A stretch of 64,000 bases of DNA from NCBI GenBank assembly GCA_033439765.1, contig JAULSN010000003.1, forward strand, positions 3,906,001 to 3,970,000. Reading direction: 5' to 3'. This DNA is from Lasiosphaeria ovina (lineage: Eukaryota; Ascomycota; Sordariomycetes; Sordariales; Lasiosphaeriaceae). Positions 47,562 to 58,660 of the stretch are shown piece after piece (position 1 is the stretch's first letter; each line of letters begins with the position of its first letter). Under the pieces are notes generated by a model. The model had not been told where the DNA came from, did no database searches, and worked only from the letters and a program-made list of their open reading frames with translations. The translations under genes were made by a program, and so were the position numbers.

Positions 47562-50500
47562 ATGTTCACCTTTTGCCCGCTGCAAGGCGCCCTCTCCGAG
47601 TCGGCGGCGTCGCAATCCCTGCTCGAGCTTGATGGAGGCGTGAAGGTGCTGATCGACGTCGGTTGGGACGAAACCTTTGATACGGAGAAACTCAAAGAAC
47701 TGGAAAAGTACGTATGGCTTCTGTATGGCTTCTGCACTGAGGAGCCCGTCTCGCTCAATCCAACAATCTCAACCGAGCCCAAGTCCCGAGAGTCGTGCTT
47801 TGCGGTCTGCTAACACTGTCTATCTTGCGACAGACAAATTCCCACCCTCTCCCTCATCCTGCTCACGCACGCGACGGTACCTCACCTTGCAGCCTACGCG
47901 CACTGCTGCAAGCACTTTCCCCTCTTCACGCGCATCCCCGTCTACGCTACGCGGCCCGTCATAGATCTCGGTCGCACCTTGACACAAGACCTCTACGCCT
48001 CCACTCCGCTTGCTGCCACCACCATCCCATCCACATCACTAGCCGAGGTATCGTACGCCTATCCGCAGGCCACGCCTGCCGATCACACCTTTCTGTTGCA
48101 GGCCCCGACCTCCGAAGAGATTGCTCGCTATTTCTCTCTGATCCAGCCTCTCAAATATTCGCAGCCTCACCAGCCGCTGCCCTCGCCCTTCTCCCCCCCG
48201 CTCAATGGCCTGACCATCACGGCCTACAACTCGGGGCATACACTCGGAGGAACTATTTGGCACATACAGCACGGCCTCGAATCTATTGTCTACGCAGTCG
48301 ACTGGAACCAGGCGCGCGAAAACGTCTTTTCCGGCGCCGCCTGGCTGGGTGGGGGTCACAACAGTGGCGGCGGCACCGAGGTGATTGAGCAGCTGCGCAA
48401 GCCAACCGCACTCGTCTGCAGTAGTCGCACACCAGAGACGACACTGGCGCGAAGCCGGCGCGACGAGCAGCTCCTGGAATCCATCAAGCTATGCATCGCT
48501 CGTGGCGGGACAGTTCTCATCCCCGTTGATTCGAGCGCCAGGGTCCTCGAACTTGCCTACCTCCTCGAACACGCTTGGAGGGCCGAGGCTGACAAGGGAA
48601 ATGATGTCATCAAGGCCACGAAGCTGTACCTCGCCGGGCGCAGTATTGGAAGCACCATGAGAAACGCGAGGAGCATGTTGGAGTGGATGGACGACAGCAT
48701 CGTCCGAGAGTTTGAAGCCGTCGCCGACGAGTCGAGGAGAGAAAACCGCGGCGCAGATCACGGCAGGGGCAAGGATGGCGCAGGACCTTTTGACTTCAAA
48801 TACCTGCGGGTTCTAGAACGCAAAGCCCAGATCGAGCGCGTGCTGCAGCTAGCAGCTGACGATGCCGAACCGAAGCCCAAAGTTATCCTCGCAACCGATT
48901 CAAGCATGGAATGGGGATTCTCGAAGGAGATTCTGAAAGCAATCGCAGGCGATGCAAGAAATCTCGTAGTTCTGACCGAGAAACCAAGTCTTGGCACAGG
49001 CAGCAAATCCTCTCTCGCTCGCACGCTTTGGGAATGGTGGAAGGAGAGGCGGGATGGCGTTGCTACAGAGCAAACAAGCGGCGGCGACACTTTCGAACAG
49101 GTTTACGGTGGTGGACGAACGTTGGAGGTGATCGGTGCCGGGAAGCAGGCCCTTGAAGGGGGCGAGCTGACCGTCTACCAGCAGTGGCTAGCGACACAGC
49201 GCCAGCTGCAGGCAACTCTCCAAGGCGGCGCTGCCACAACACTGGAAGCCTCGGCTGATGTTCTTGACGATGCCTCGTCGGAATCATCGTCGGATTCCGA
49301 AGGGTCTGAGATAGAAAAGCAGGGTAAAGCTTTGAACGTCTCGACGACCCTGGGACAAGCCAGCCGTAAAAAGGTCGTCTTATCGGACGAAGGCCTTGGC
49401 GTTAACATTATGATCAAAAAGAAGGGCGTACACGACTTCGACATCCGTGGAAAGAAAGGGAAGGACCGCATGTTCCCTATTGTGATACGGAGAAAACGGA
49501 ATGACGAGTTTGGAGAGCTGATACGCCCCGAAGACTACCTCCGAGCCGAAGAGCGAGAAGATGCCGATGGCCCCGATGCCGCAGGTACTGGCCAGGCTGG
49601 AAACCGGCAACAGGAAGACGGCCTAGGCAAGAAACGCAAGTGGGATGATGTCGGCACAGGGCCCACCAAAGGATTCTCTGGGCCTAACAAACGTCCCCAA
49701 CTTACTCGAGCCATATCGGCTGACGAGCCCGACGCGGCGGCGCTCGCACACGGTCCAGCCGGGGATGAGCTCGATAACCTGGAAGACGAAGATGAAGCTA
49801 TTCTCGGCCCGTCCAAACTCGTATTGACAACAGACCTCATTGCGGTCCGGCTGCGCATTGCTTTCGTCGACTTTAGCGGTCTGCATGACAAGCGCAGCTT
49901 GAACATGTTGATACCGCTGATCCAGCCGCGTAAGCTTGTTCTCGTAGCCGGCGGTGAAGAAGAGACGCTCACGCTTGCCGCCGACTGCAAGAAGCTTCTC
50001 ACGGCGAAACTCGGCACCACCAGCGACGGTCACGCCGTAGAAGTCCTGACCCCGGCCGTTGGTGCCACCGTCGACGCCTCAGTCGACACCAACGCCTGGG
50101 TCGTCAAGCTGGCTGATCCTTTCGTCAAACGTCTCAGGTGGCAGAACGTGCGCGGGCTCGGCATTGTGACCGTGACGGGGTTGCTGCTGCCTGGCGGCGA
50201 AATTGCCCTTACTGATGTCAACCACGACGAGGACACAGCGAACAAGCGCCCCAGGATTGAAGGAGGTACCGATGCCCCAACAGAAGTGTCAGAACTGATC
50301 ACTACCACCTCCGCCGACAGTAAGTCACTGGTCACCAAGATCATGCCTAGCGCGGCGATGGCTGCTATCATCCCGGTCCTAGATGTGCTCCCAACGAACC
50401 TGGCGTCAGCGACGCGCGCAGGCGCCCAGCCTCTTCATGTTGGCGACCTACGCCTCGCTGACTTGCGTCGTGCGATGCTCAATGCTGGCCACAAAGCCGA

Positions 50501-50714
50501 GTTCCGCGGTGAGGGGACCTTGCTGATCGACGAGATGGTCGTGGTGCGCAAGACATCTACGGGTCGCGTAGAGCTCGAGAGCGCCGGCCTGTTTGGCAAC
50601 GACATGTTAATGATACCAACAGCGGCAGCAACAGCAATGGGTGGGGGTGGGAGTACGTTTTACGCCGTAAGGAAAAAGATATACGAAGGGCTAGCAATAG
50701 TCGCAGGCGCTTAA
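47562..50714 (+). CDS. CFT2: Cleavage and polyadenylation factor subunit CFT2 (CPSF2/CPSF100)
   Basis: Exons 47562-47707 and 47834-50714 (intron 126 nt, donor AA/GTACGT, acceptor GACAG) give 1008 residues. The protein is the catalytically inactive metallo-beta-lactamase/beta-CASP partner of CPSF73/Ysh1 in pre-mRNA 3'-end processing. The start MFTFCPLQGALSESAASQSL is the conserved beginning of the family. The place of the metal ligands HxHxDH reads THATVPHLAAY, so the zinc site is degenerate as expected for CPSF2. Further landmarks are ITAYNSGHTLGGTIWHIQ, VYAVDWNQARENVFSG and the beta-CASP segment with PVDSSARVLELAYLLE. There is a long acidic/Ser linker (about residues 560-720), then the C-terminal domain with VEVLTPAVG. 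It is somewhat longer than yeast Cft2 because of the linker. It shares a promoter with SEC24. Confidence 0.94.
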
Positions 50715-51074
50715 TGGTTACGATGGAGCTTCTGTAACTTGTATTGCATAGCAATGTATACTATGAAAGAACTTTATTAACTTCCATCTCTTTATTTAAA
50801 AAGAATTTTTAAAAAAAAAATTCCATTCGCGATCCTTCAGTAACTTAACGGAGTTAAATATATTTTACTAATTACGTTATAACTACTCTTAAGCCCGAGG
50901 GTTGCTAGCATAACTAAACGCTGGACTGGCGCGTTGGTTGATGTGGTGCGTCGCGCGAGCTGACTGAAGCGTGGATTAGTAGATTAAGGAGGCGACGCGA
51001 AAGAGCGATGAAGCTTGTTAAAATCTTACTATCCGTTTTCCAGTATAATGCCTCTCCTTCCTTCCTTCCTTGTC
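50715..51074. other. AT-rich spacer, boundary of the accessory segment
   Basis: CFT2 3' region with a poly-A/T block at 50790-50820 and low GC to about 50900. It separates the conserved gene block from the HET/NLR/transposon segment. No gene is seen. Confidence 0.5.
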
Positions 51075-52946
51075 CTATAGCATCTGCCCTTGCCTTACCA
51101 ATTTACAAATCCTGTTCACCATCCCAGTCCCAGCTCCAGCCGGCTGAATTTTAGATGTGAATTTCTTCTCCAGGTAGCCCTTGATCGATGGGTGCATTAG
51201 ATGAACCTCTCTGTCCTTAGTTACGTGAAAGAGCCCGCATTTTTCGACGATGGATATAGGGTCGATGTTGAACGGTAAAACCAGCGACCCCTGTAAGTTC
51301 GGGTACGGAAAGTGGTCGGCGTGCCAGGTAAACGGCCAACAGAACGGTTTTGCAGTGTTTGGCACCCGACATCTGTTTCTTTTCAATGGCCGTCATCACG
51401 TAGTCGTATAACTCTGAGACCCCGCTCCCGCAGCTTCCCTCCATTTCTCGAAATCTCTGTTCTGCTGCATCGTGCATTTCTGCGTCTTGTAAAGTCAACG
51501 CTGCATTCTGTAATCTGACTGCCTTAGCCAACTGAACTGGGCTATCTTCATCTAGATGCGTATCTCCTCTAGTATTTATCACTGATGTATATTCTTCGTC
51601 TAGCGAACTGTTCGGAGACGTTTCCCAGGCCCAAACAAGTAGAAAGTCCTTCGAAGACGGCGTATATTCTAGTCCATTTCTTCTTTCACTTTCAGCCCCT
51701 ATATTATCCGGGGGAGTGAGTGATATCAAAATAATAGGAAAGTAATCCTTATATGGCCTGATGATCGTACGCTTTGATGCTCTATATAGAAGGCAGACTA
51801 TGTCATCCGCGTGAACTGATTTGGCGGATAGTTATAGGGTCTATTCCCTCGAAAGATTCGACGTCTGTGAGGTGATACATACTCGTTCTCGGTCCACTAG
51901 TGCAACATTGCCCAGAACATATCCCTTACCTTGGATGACCCTATCTCCTAATCAAGACAGGTGTGCACAGATACCTTCCAACCGAGGAAGAACCTGACAA
52001 GCCGCTCCAGGAGCTCCCCCAACGAGATCCTAAAGTCAGGTAACAGGCGAGCGTCCTCAAGGTCCTCGGGAGCGTCGGAGCTCATGCCCAGCAATGCAAA
52101 TACTTTGTCATGGGGCAGCGTGGCCTTGTAGTTGTGATACATGTCGATCAGCTCACTAAGAGGGCGAAGGCCCAAAGAGATCCCTCCGAAAGGATTGATT
52201 CTATATTCGGGCCGGAACACGGACTGCTTCATCAGGTAGGCCATCGGACTTATCGGGTCGGATAAGTCTGGGTGAGCTTCCAGCCCCAAGCACAGGGCGT
52301 ATCCTTCAAACTCCACGGGCCCACACATGATACGGACGTGTCGGGCTGCGGCCACTTCTTGAAGTACCTGCAAACAGTGCTAACTGCCGCCTGGCTCAAA
52401 CTTTTGCCGGAGGGGTTCTTGGACTTGTCGACTGGAGCACACATCGCTTTGAGCGTGTCCTGATCCTCCACTTCAGCTTCCCCAAGCCAAATAATGATAC
52501 GGCTGGCTTTGGAATAGATCTCTGCCATGGACTGGACTCGCTGTGCTTGCTTGCTCATTTATATTTTCTTGGTCGATGCAGACCCATCGACCCATATGAC
52601 TCGTCCAATGAGGCGATGTCGAAGTCGTAATAGTGCGGCGCGGAGGTTTGCTGTGATAGGCAAGTAACAGTCGCCTATGGAGATAGAATAGGCGCTTGGC
52701 CGAGCCGCCCCAATAGTAGGATAAAGCCTCGTATAAATCTGCTCTTTCCCAGGTCTCCTGAATAGGATACTCGAAGAGCTGGCAACGTATGAGATCTCCG
52801 TTACCTCTGTGTGGCATCAAATGAAGCAAGCGAATGTTTCCAGGCGAGTACTTTGTACTTCTTGCCCAGGCTGTCGCTATTCTCGGAAAAGACGGGCTGT
52901 TGGTTTGTAGGTTCGGTTGCCGAAAGCTAGGCTCGAGGGTCCACAA
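51075..52946 (-). pseudogene. HET-domain gene relic with a NACHT-protein-like tail
   Basis: Pieces of a heterokaryon-incompatibility (HET) protein lie in order on the minus strand but in different frames. The HET start (NIRLLHLMPHRG, YEALSYYWGGSAK) lies at about 52838-52700. The next part is in a shifted frame. VCIDQENINEQ is followed by another shift to VQSMAEIYSKASRIIIWLGE, and VLQEVAAARHVRIMCGP comes in a third frame (from 52373). A later segment reads PHDKVFALLGM. A further block (51729-51217) resembles the region after HET. It then continues directly as VSELYDYVMTAIEKKQMSGA and HCKTVLLAVYLARRPLSVPE, which corresponds to the post-NTPase part of NACHT proteins. A last piece (51386-51075) reads VHLMHPSIKGYLEKKFTSK. 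No Walker A segment lies between. The same two tail motifs occur in the intact neighbour (LYDHMMTKIE, LIHQSAKDYLERNFTSK). At least three frameshifts and stops show it is not functional. HET domains trigger cell death upon recognition in related systems. Confidence 0.8.
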
Positions 52947-52986
52947 GCACAGATGGAGCCGGGGTTAGCAACATTGACCGGTGTCG

Positions 52987-53209
52987 CCAATCCCTGAATG
53001 TTTGTTGGCGGGGGACTTTCCACGATTTGAAAAGGCCTCAATTCCTCACGGCTCGCCCTATAGGTTTTCCGCCGACGGGAATAAAAGCTAATAGAATCAC
53101 TATTTAGGAATTTTAGAGGCCTATCTCTTCTAGGCTTTTCCTGACTAGTTTGCTAGGCTATAATGTGTATTCTGCCCAAGTACCACGCCAACAAACATTC
53201 AGGGATTGG
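52987..53209. mobile_element. MITE with 24-bp perfect terminal inverted repeats
   Basis: The ends 52987-53010 (beginning CCAATCCCTGAATG) and 53186-53209 are exact inverted repeats over 24 bp. A weaker match extends several bases inward (GGGGACTTT against TGGTACTTG). The element is 223 bp, without coding capacity and AT-richer inside. An element of this size and structure depends on a transposase encoded elsewhere. No clear target duplication is evident. It lies between the HET relic and the NLR gene. A diverged relative is at 29609-29844. Confidence 0.8.
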
Positions 53210-53828
53210 AGTGTATATCTAGTCTAACTTGGATATACCGACTATATAAACCCTTCGATACGATAGAAGGATTACGCGCATGCAATACGTAGACGGCGCG
53301 AGCGCGTCAAACTTTCGGCGCACAACTTGCGGTCGTCGTCTATGCGCTAGGTATCCGGCAAATGCCGATAAGGGAGTGGTTCCAGTAACCCGCGATGCGC
53401 GGTGGAAACCGACGCGGTATGTGCTCTTGACTTCACCTCGTCGCTACAGTCGCCAGCGAAATCGCCTTCCGCTTTTCTCTTTCATATCATTTGAGCGCAC
53501 GGGTCTTTTATGCATCTAACCGCCCACACTGTGCGATCTTGTACGCACCTGAGTATAGCTCACACACCATAGATGATGCAACTATCGATTTTCAGCTAAA
53601 AGTGGCTATGGGACGATATCTTCTTAGCACAGCTGGTCATAATGGGGGGCCCTGTAGGTGTGCAGTCCTAGCACATCACTTCCTCAAATGACCTGGCCTA
53701 GGGGAGTGGCAAAGGCGTATTTGTCAACATTTGCATAAGTGGCGAAATCCAAGTAGTATAATGCAAACATGTCTCCCAGGCCCTTCATTTGAGCAAAGAT
53801 ATTAGAAATATATAACACTACTGTATGG
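53210..53828. other. Intergenic, 3' of the NLR gene
   Basis: Short interval holding the NLR 3' untranslated region and nothing else recognisable. Frames are under 80 codons. Confidence 0.45.
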
Positions 53829-56800
53829 CTAAGTGGAATCAATCTGGAAGAACGTCACTTGCCCAGAGGAATGCCCTAGGACCAGTGTATGATTATACAC
53901 TGATGTGCACGTTGCCCGGTATTCGGGAGGAAGCCAGAGAAGATTCTTTCCACCTCTGGTGATCCATTTGCCATCGACGAAGAGAACATTACCTACTAGT
54001 CTCAGGTTTCGAGAGGTGTCTAAGCCTGAGTTCCCATCCGGCGAGAACGCTACCGTTCTGACGTAATCGCTTTGACTTGTGACGTAACGGCTATGCCCCT
54101 CGAGCGTCTGTTGGTGCGTGCCCGTTGCCGCATCCCAGAGCCGGATAGTCTTGTCGCTTGAACCTGACGCAAGCGTTTTCCCATCTGGCGAGAACGCCAC
54201 TGCGGTGACGTAACCGCTATGCCCCTCGAGCGTCTGTTGGTGCGTGCCCGTTGCCGCATCCCAGAGCCGGATAGTCTTGTCGCTTGAACCTGACGCAAGC
54301 GTTTTCCCATCTGGCGAGAACGCCACTGCGGTGACGTAACCGCTATGCCCCTCGAGCGTCTGTTGGTGCGTGCCCGTTGCCGTATCCCAGAGCCGGATGG
54401 TCTCGTCGCTTGAACCTGACGTAAGCGTTTTCCCATCTGGCGAGAACGCCACTGCGGTGACGTAACCGCTATGCCCCTCGAGCGTCTGTTGGTGCGTGCC
54501 CGTTGCCGCATCCCAGAGCCGGATGGTCTTGTCCCATGAACCTGACGTAAGCGTTTTCCCATCTGGCGAGAACGCCACTGCGGTGACGTAACCGCTATGC
54601 CCCTCGAGCGTCTGTTGGTGCGTGCCCGTTGCCGCATCCCAGAGCCGGATGGTCTTATCCCTTGAACCTGACGCAAGCGTTTTCCCATCTGGCGAGAACG
54701 CCACTGCGGTGACGTAACGGCTATGCCCCTCGAGCGTCTGTTGGTGCGTGCCCGTTGCCGCATCCCAGAGCCGGATGGTCTTATCCCATGAACCTGACGC
54801 AAGCGTTTTCCCATCTGGCGAGAACGCCACTGCGGTGACGTTACGGCTATGCCCCTCGAGCGTCTGTTGGTGCGTGCCCGTTGCCGTATCCCAGAGCCGG
54901 ATAGTCTTGTCGCTTGAACCTGACGCAAGCGTTTTCCCATCTGGCGAGAACGCCACTGCGGTGACGTCACGGCTATGCCCCTCGAGCGTCTGTTGGTGCG
55001 TGCCCGTTGCCGTATCCCAGAGCCGGATAGTATCCCATGAACCTGACGCAAGCGTTTTCCCATCTGGCGAGAACGCCACTGCGGTGACGTCACCGCTATG
55101 CCCCTCGAGCGTCTGTTGGTGCGTGCCCGTTGCCGCATCCCAGAGCCGGATAGTCTTGTCCCATGAACCTGACGCAAGCGTTTTCCCATCTGGCGAGAAC
55201 GCCACTGCGGTGACGTAACCGCTATGCCCCTCGAGCGTCTGTTGGTGCGTGCCCGTTGCCGTATCCCAGAGCCGGATGGTCTTGTCGCTTGAACCTGACG
55301 TAAGCGTTTTCCCATCTGGCGAGAACGCCACTGCGGTGACGTAACCGCTATGCCCCTCGAGCGTCTGTTGGTGCGTGCCCGTTGCCGCATCCCAGAGCCG
55401 GATGGTCTTGTCCCATGAACCTGACGTAAGCGTTTTCCCATCTGGCGAGAACGCCACTGCGGTGACGTAACCGCTATGCCCCTCGAGCGTCTGTTGGTGC
55501 GTGCCCGTTGCCGCATCCCAGAGCCGGATGGTCTTGTCCCTTGAACCTGACGCAAGCGTTTTCCCATCTGGCGAGAACGCCACTGCGGTGACGTAACGGC
55601 TATGCCCCTCGAGCGTCTGTTGGTGTGTGTTCCAGTGGTCTTTGATACCTACTGCCGATTTGATAAATGATAGCCTCTTCTTCCACTGCTGCTCTCTGAC
55701 TTTACTTAGGGTTGGACTAAAGACAAGTGCAGAACCGTATATCTGTAATGGAGCCCGTTCCATAATCGATCCATGACTGCGAATGAACTTTTCCGCATCC
55801 TTGAGGAATTCAACAAAATCGGGGGTTGCATCCGGCTATAACGAGTAACAATTAGTAGCTATACAGTATTATCACGATGCTATCAACTAACCTGGGCAGC
55901 GTGCAGAAGCGTTCTTATGAACAATACCCCATCTGAGAGTTTCCCCAGGAGAGATAAAGCCTCAAGCCAGTGGAGGAGGTATTCCTTCAGAAACTCAAAC
56001 ACCTTTCCGCTGACCATCAGCTCTCTCAAGCAGTTAGAGTTCTCGTCATTCCGGAAACAGAGATGGTCGGCCCAAAACACGCAAGAGTATCGTACTGGCG
56101 CCAATGGATCTGAATGGGGGGGGGTCATATCGTTTGGTTTGAAGCCGAAGTCGAGATTGTACATGTTTTGTTTCAGGATCGAGGACATCGCGTCAACTGA
56201 GCGCCTGCCGATGTCTGCATGCCCTTGGGCAACCCCAGCCGGCTGAAGCTTGGATGTGAAGTTCCTCTCGAGGTAGTCCTTGGCCGACTGGTGGATTAAA
56301 TTGACTATTCCTCCGGTGACCGTAAGGAACGAGCGGCACATCTCAATAGCCGTTTCCGCAACATCGAGTGGTAAATCGACAAGTGCGGCCAGCTCGCAGA
56401 GTGAAAGAGGACGGAAGGAAAGAGTCGAGACCGCCAAAACCGTTTTACAGTTTTGGGGATCTAACAGTCCTCCACTCTCAATCTTGGTCATCATATGATC
56501 ATACAACTTCGATAAGCCAGGAGGCATCTCTTTGATGCGCTCAACGGCGGAATGTCCATGTACTGTCTCGAGAAGTTTGAACGCGAGAGCTACCCATAGG
56601 AAGGTGTTCCCTGCTCGTTTGTGGGCTTCATGTGATACTTCGGCCAAAACACTGTCGTTGTATCCGATTTTGCGTTTGAGGAGTACGAGCTTGTGGCTGA
56701 TATATGCGTTAACAGACTCTGCCAGAATTTGAGTATCCAGTTCGACAAGGGTCTCTGATATATCTAGAGAGTCGGTGTCCAGATCCTTGAGCTCGGTGAA

Positions 56801-58660
56801 AAGGCGGACTTCTGGACGGCTGGAAAGCAGCCATTTCACCTTCTGTGAGAGAGCGAGGGACGTCGAAATGAGACGGATGAGTTTCGGTCGGTCCTCCTCC
56901 GCACACTCATCAAGTGCGTCAACAGCGAGGTACACAGGCTGAAGTTGAGGATTTTTCAGCATATTCTGAAACGCCTCTGATAGGGCGTAGAAGGCATTTT
57001 TGTCCTTAAAAAGCCCAGCGCCTGAATCTTTATACTTTTGGAGTATATGCGATATAAGACACGGCTGCTGGAGAAGGAGAAGCCAAATTAACGATCGAAG
57101 GACGGCCGTAGCGTTGTTCAGGGTTGTGTCTGTACCCTGGCAAAAGAAGAAGGAAACCCCTGGTGCTATGGTTGCTGGTTGACTGGAGAGTTGGCGGATG
57201 ATACCGATCATGAGCATCGTTTTACCGGTGCCGGCATGCCCCTTGATCCAAAGCAATCGACGTGGCGGGCAGTCAGACCCGGTGTCATCCCAGTTGGTGA
57301 ACGTTGTGTACTGTGGGGTGCGAAGGATCCACTCGAACGCATCGTCGAGCAACTCATCCTTGCTATTCTCGATCCGCTCCATATCGTGCTGCGGGTCGAC
57401 GACACGGAGATCTCTGCGGCACGCTGACTCGTGTTCATCCCTGCGGGCATCCTTCTGCAATGAGATGAAGTCCCGAACGTCCTGATGAATGTCCCCGAGC
57501 CGCTCTTCCATTTCCTTAGCACGCTCGACTAGTTGGCCCATGTCCTCCTCCGCATAGAGCTTGTTGTACTGGTCCCAGTCCCTCTGCAGGGCATCTTCCG
57601 CGTCCGTAACGGCCTTCAGGTCGGCGTCCCAGTCGTCGCGGTTAGCAAGGCCGCGGAAAAAAACGTGAGCCTGGTGGCGGTAGTAGGAGCAGACGCTTTT
57701 CATCTGATACACGAGGAGAGCCTTATAAAGCACGGCGATCTTCGCCTCTAGCTGGGGTAGGATTGATTCAAAAGGCTCGTTGACGTGGTCCTTGTTTAGG
57801 AGATGTCCGGACAAGGCGCAATACCAATCCACTCTGGAGATAACGTGGGCGATACCGGCAAGGTTGTTTCGAGTCGCTTGTGCAGGATTCCGGAGTATCT
57901 GGGTGTTTGTTAGCAAAGCTGAGACACGATAGCAGGACGATTGCTTACCTGCAGCCCAAGACAAACACCGGCCCATGGGAGTGCAGCTGGCGCAGCTTGC
58001 GGCACGCTTTGGAGTACCAAATCGACCATTGGCTTGGCGGACAGGACGAAATCGGTGAGGTCGCCAACCCGAGTACTGATCCTAGAGGTCTTGGATATTT
58101 TCTCCTGGCCCTTTTGAACCAACTCCTTCATGTGTTGTTGTCGCATGGTTGGATCCTCCAGCTTGGCTCGGGCGTCGGCCGTGGAGGGCTCACTGGTCTC
58201 GTCGCCGAGAACGCTGTCCAGAATCTTCACGTACGACCCAACAAGCTCTGCGTCCTCCAACTCAAGGCTGTCGTACGCGGTGTTCCATAGCCTCTCTGAC
58301 GTGGAAATGACAGGGGTTGGTTGCTCTGTAAACTCGGTCGCTGTTGACTTGCTTTGGGGCTCCGCAGTTGGCTGGTGACATATTGCGGCCTCTGTGCTGG
58401 GTCGGGCTGCCTGAGGGTCGGCGGCAGACGGAGAGAGAGGAGCGCATGGCTTTGCTGCAATGATGGAAGACGCTTTCGATCCATGTTGCGCGGGTTTCTG
58501 CTCGGGCTGGACGTCTGCCGGAAAATGTGAGCTACGAGAAGGCTTGCGTTACGGCGCCGTGTCTCAACATACCCACGGACTGCGCGCTAGACGAAGCCGG
58601 CGACGCTGCACGATGACCACAGATGAGCTCTTTTAGCCACTTCCTACGCGACTTCGGCAT
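53829..58660 (-). CDS. NWD-type NACHT-WD40 NLR-like protein
   Basis: Four exons, 58660-58573, 58514-57949, 57898-55892 and 55835-53829, join in frame to 1555 residues (introns 58, 50 and 56 nt). The start is MPKSRRKWLKELICGH. An N-terminal domain (about 95-430) begins SERLWNTAYDSLELEDAELV and resembles the NWD/NACHT_N domain, not HET. The NACHT NTPase follows, with Walker A GHAGTGKT (residues 438-445, Lys444), Walker B region YLAVDALDEC (about 541-550) and sensor-like WLLSSRPEVR. A post-NACHT helical region ends near residue 890. Twelve WD40 repeats (residues 957-1459) are nearly identical, with a degenerate thirteenth. Related proteins (Podospora HET-E/HET-D/HET-R, fungal NWD genes) act as intracellular receptors in allorecognition or programmed cell death; the effector of this N-domain class is not established. 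The frame is intact throughout. Role as a receptor is inferred from architecture. Confidence 0.9.
54120..55628 (-). repeat. Array of 12 near-identical 126-bp WD40 repeats
   Basis: Each 42-residue unit starts THQQTLEGHS and ends KTIRLWD(A/T)ATG. Differences between units concentrate at a few codons: S(R/G)(Y/D/N)V, L(A/T)SGS, GS(R/W/S)D(K/E) and WD(A/T). Unit 5 lacks one codon (DTIRLWD in place of DKTIRLWD). Units 8-10 repeat the pattern of units 1-3. Because the period is a multiple of three and free of stops in other phases, long spurious frames occur here. Confidence 0.95.

Noticed and set aside
54050..55567. A 505-codon open frame on the minus strand, out of phase with the WD40 protein, and a 156-codon frame on the plus strand
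   Set aside because: They result from a 126-bp period (divisible by three) lacking stops in those phases. Their translations are an Arg-rich repeat with no family resemblance, and the WD40 phase is clearly the coding one.
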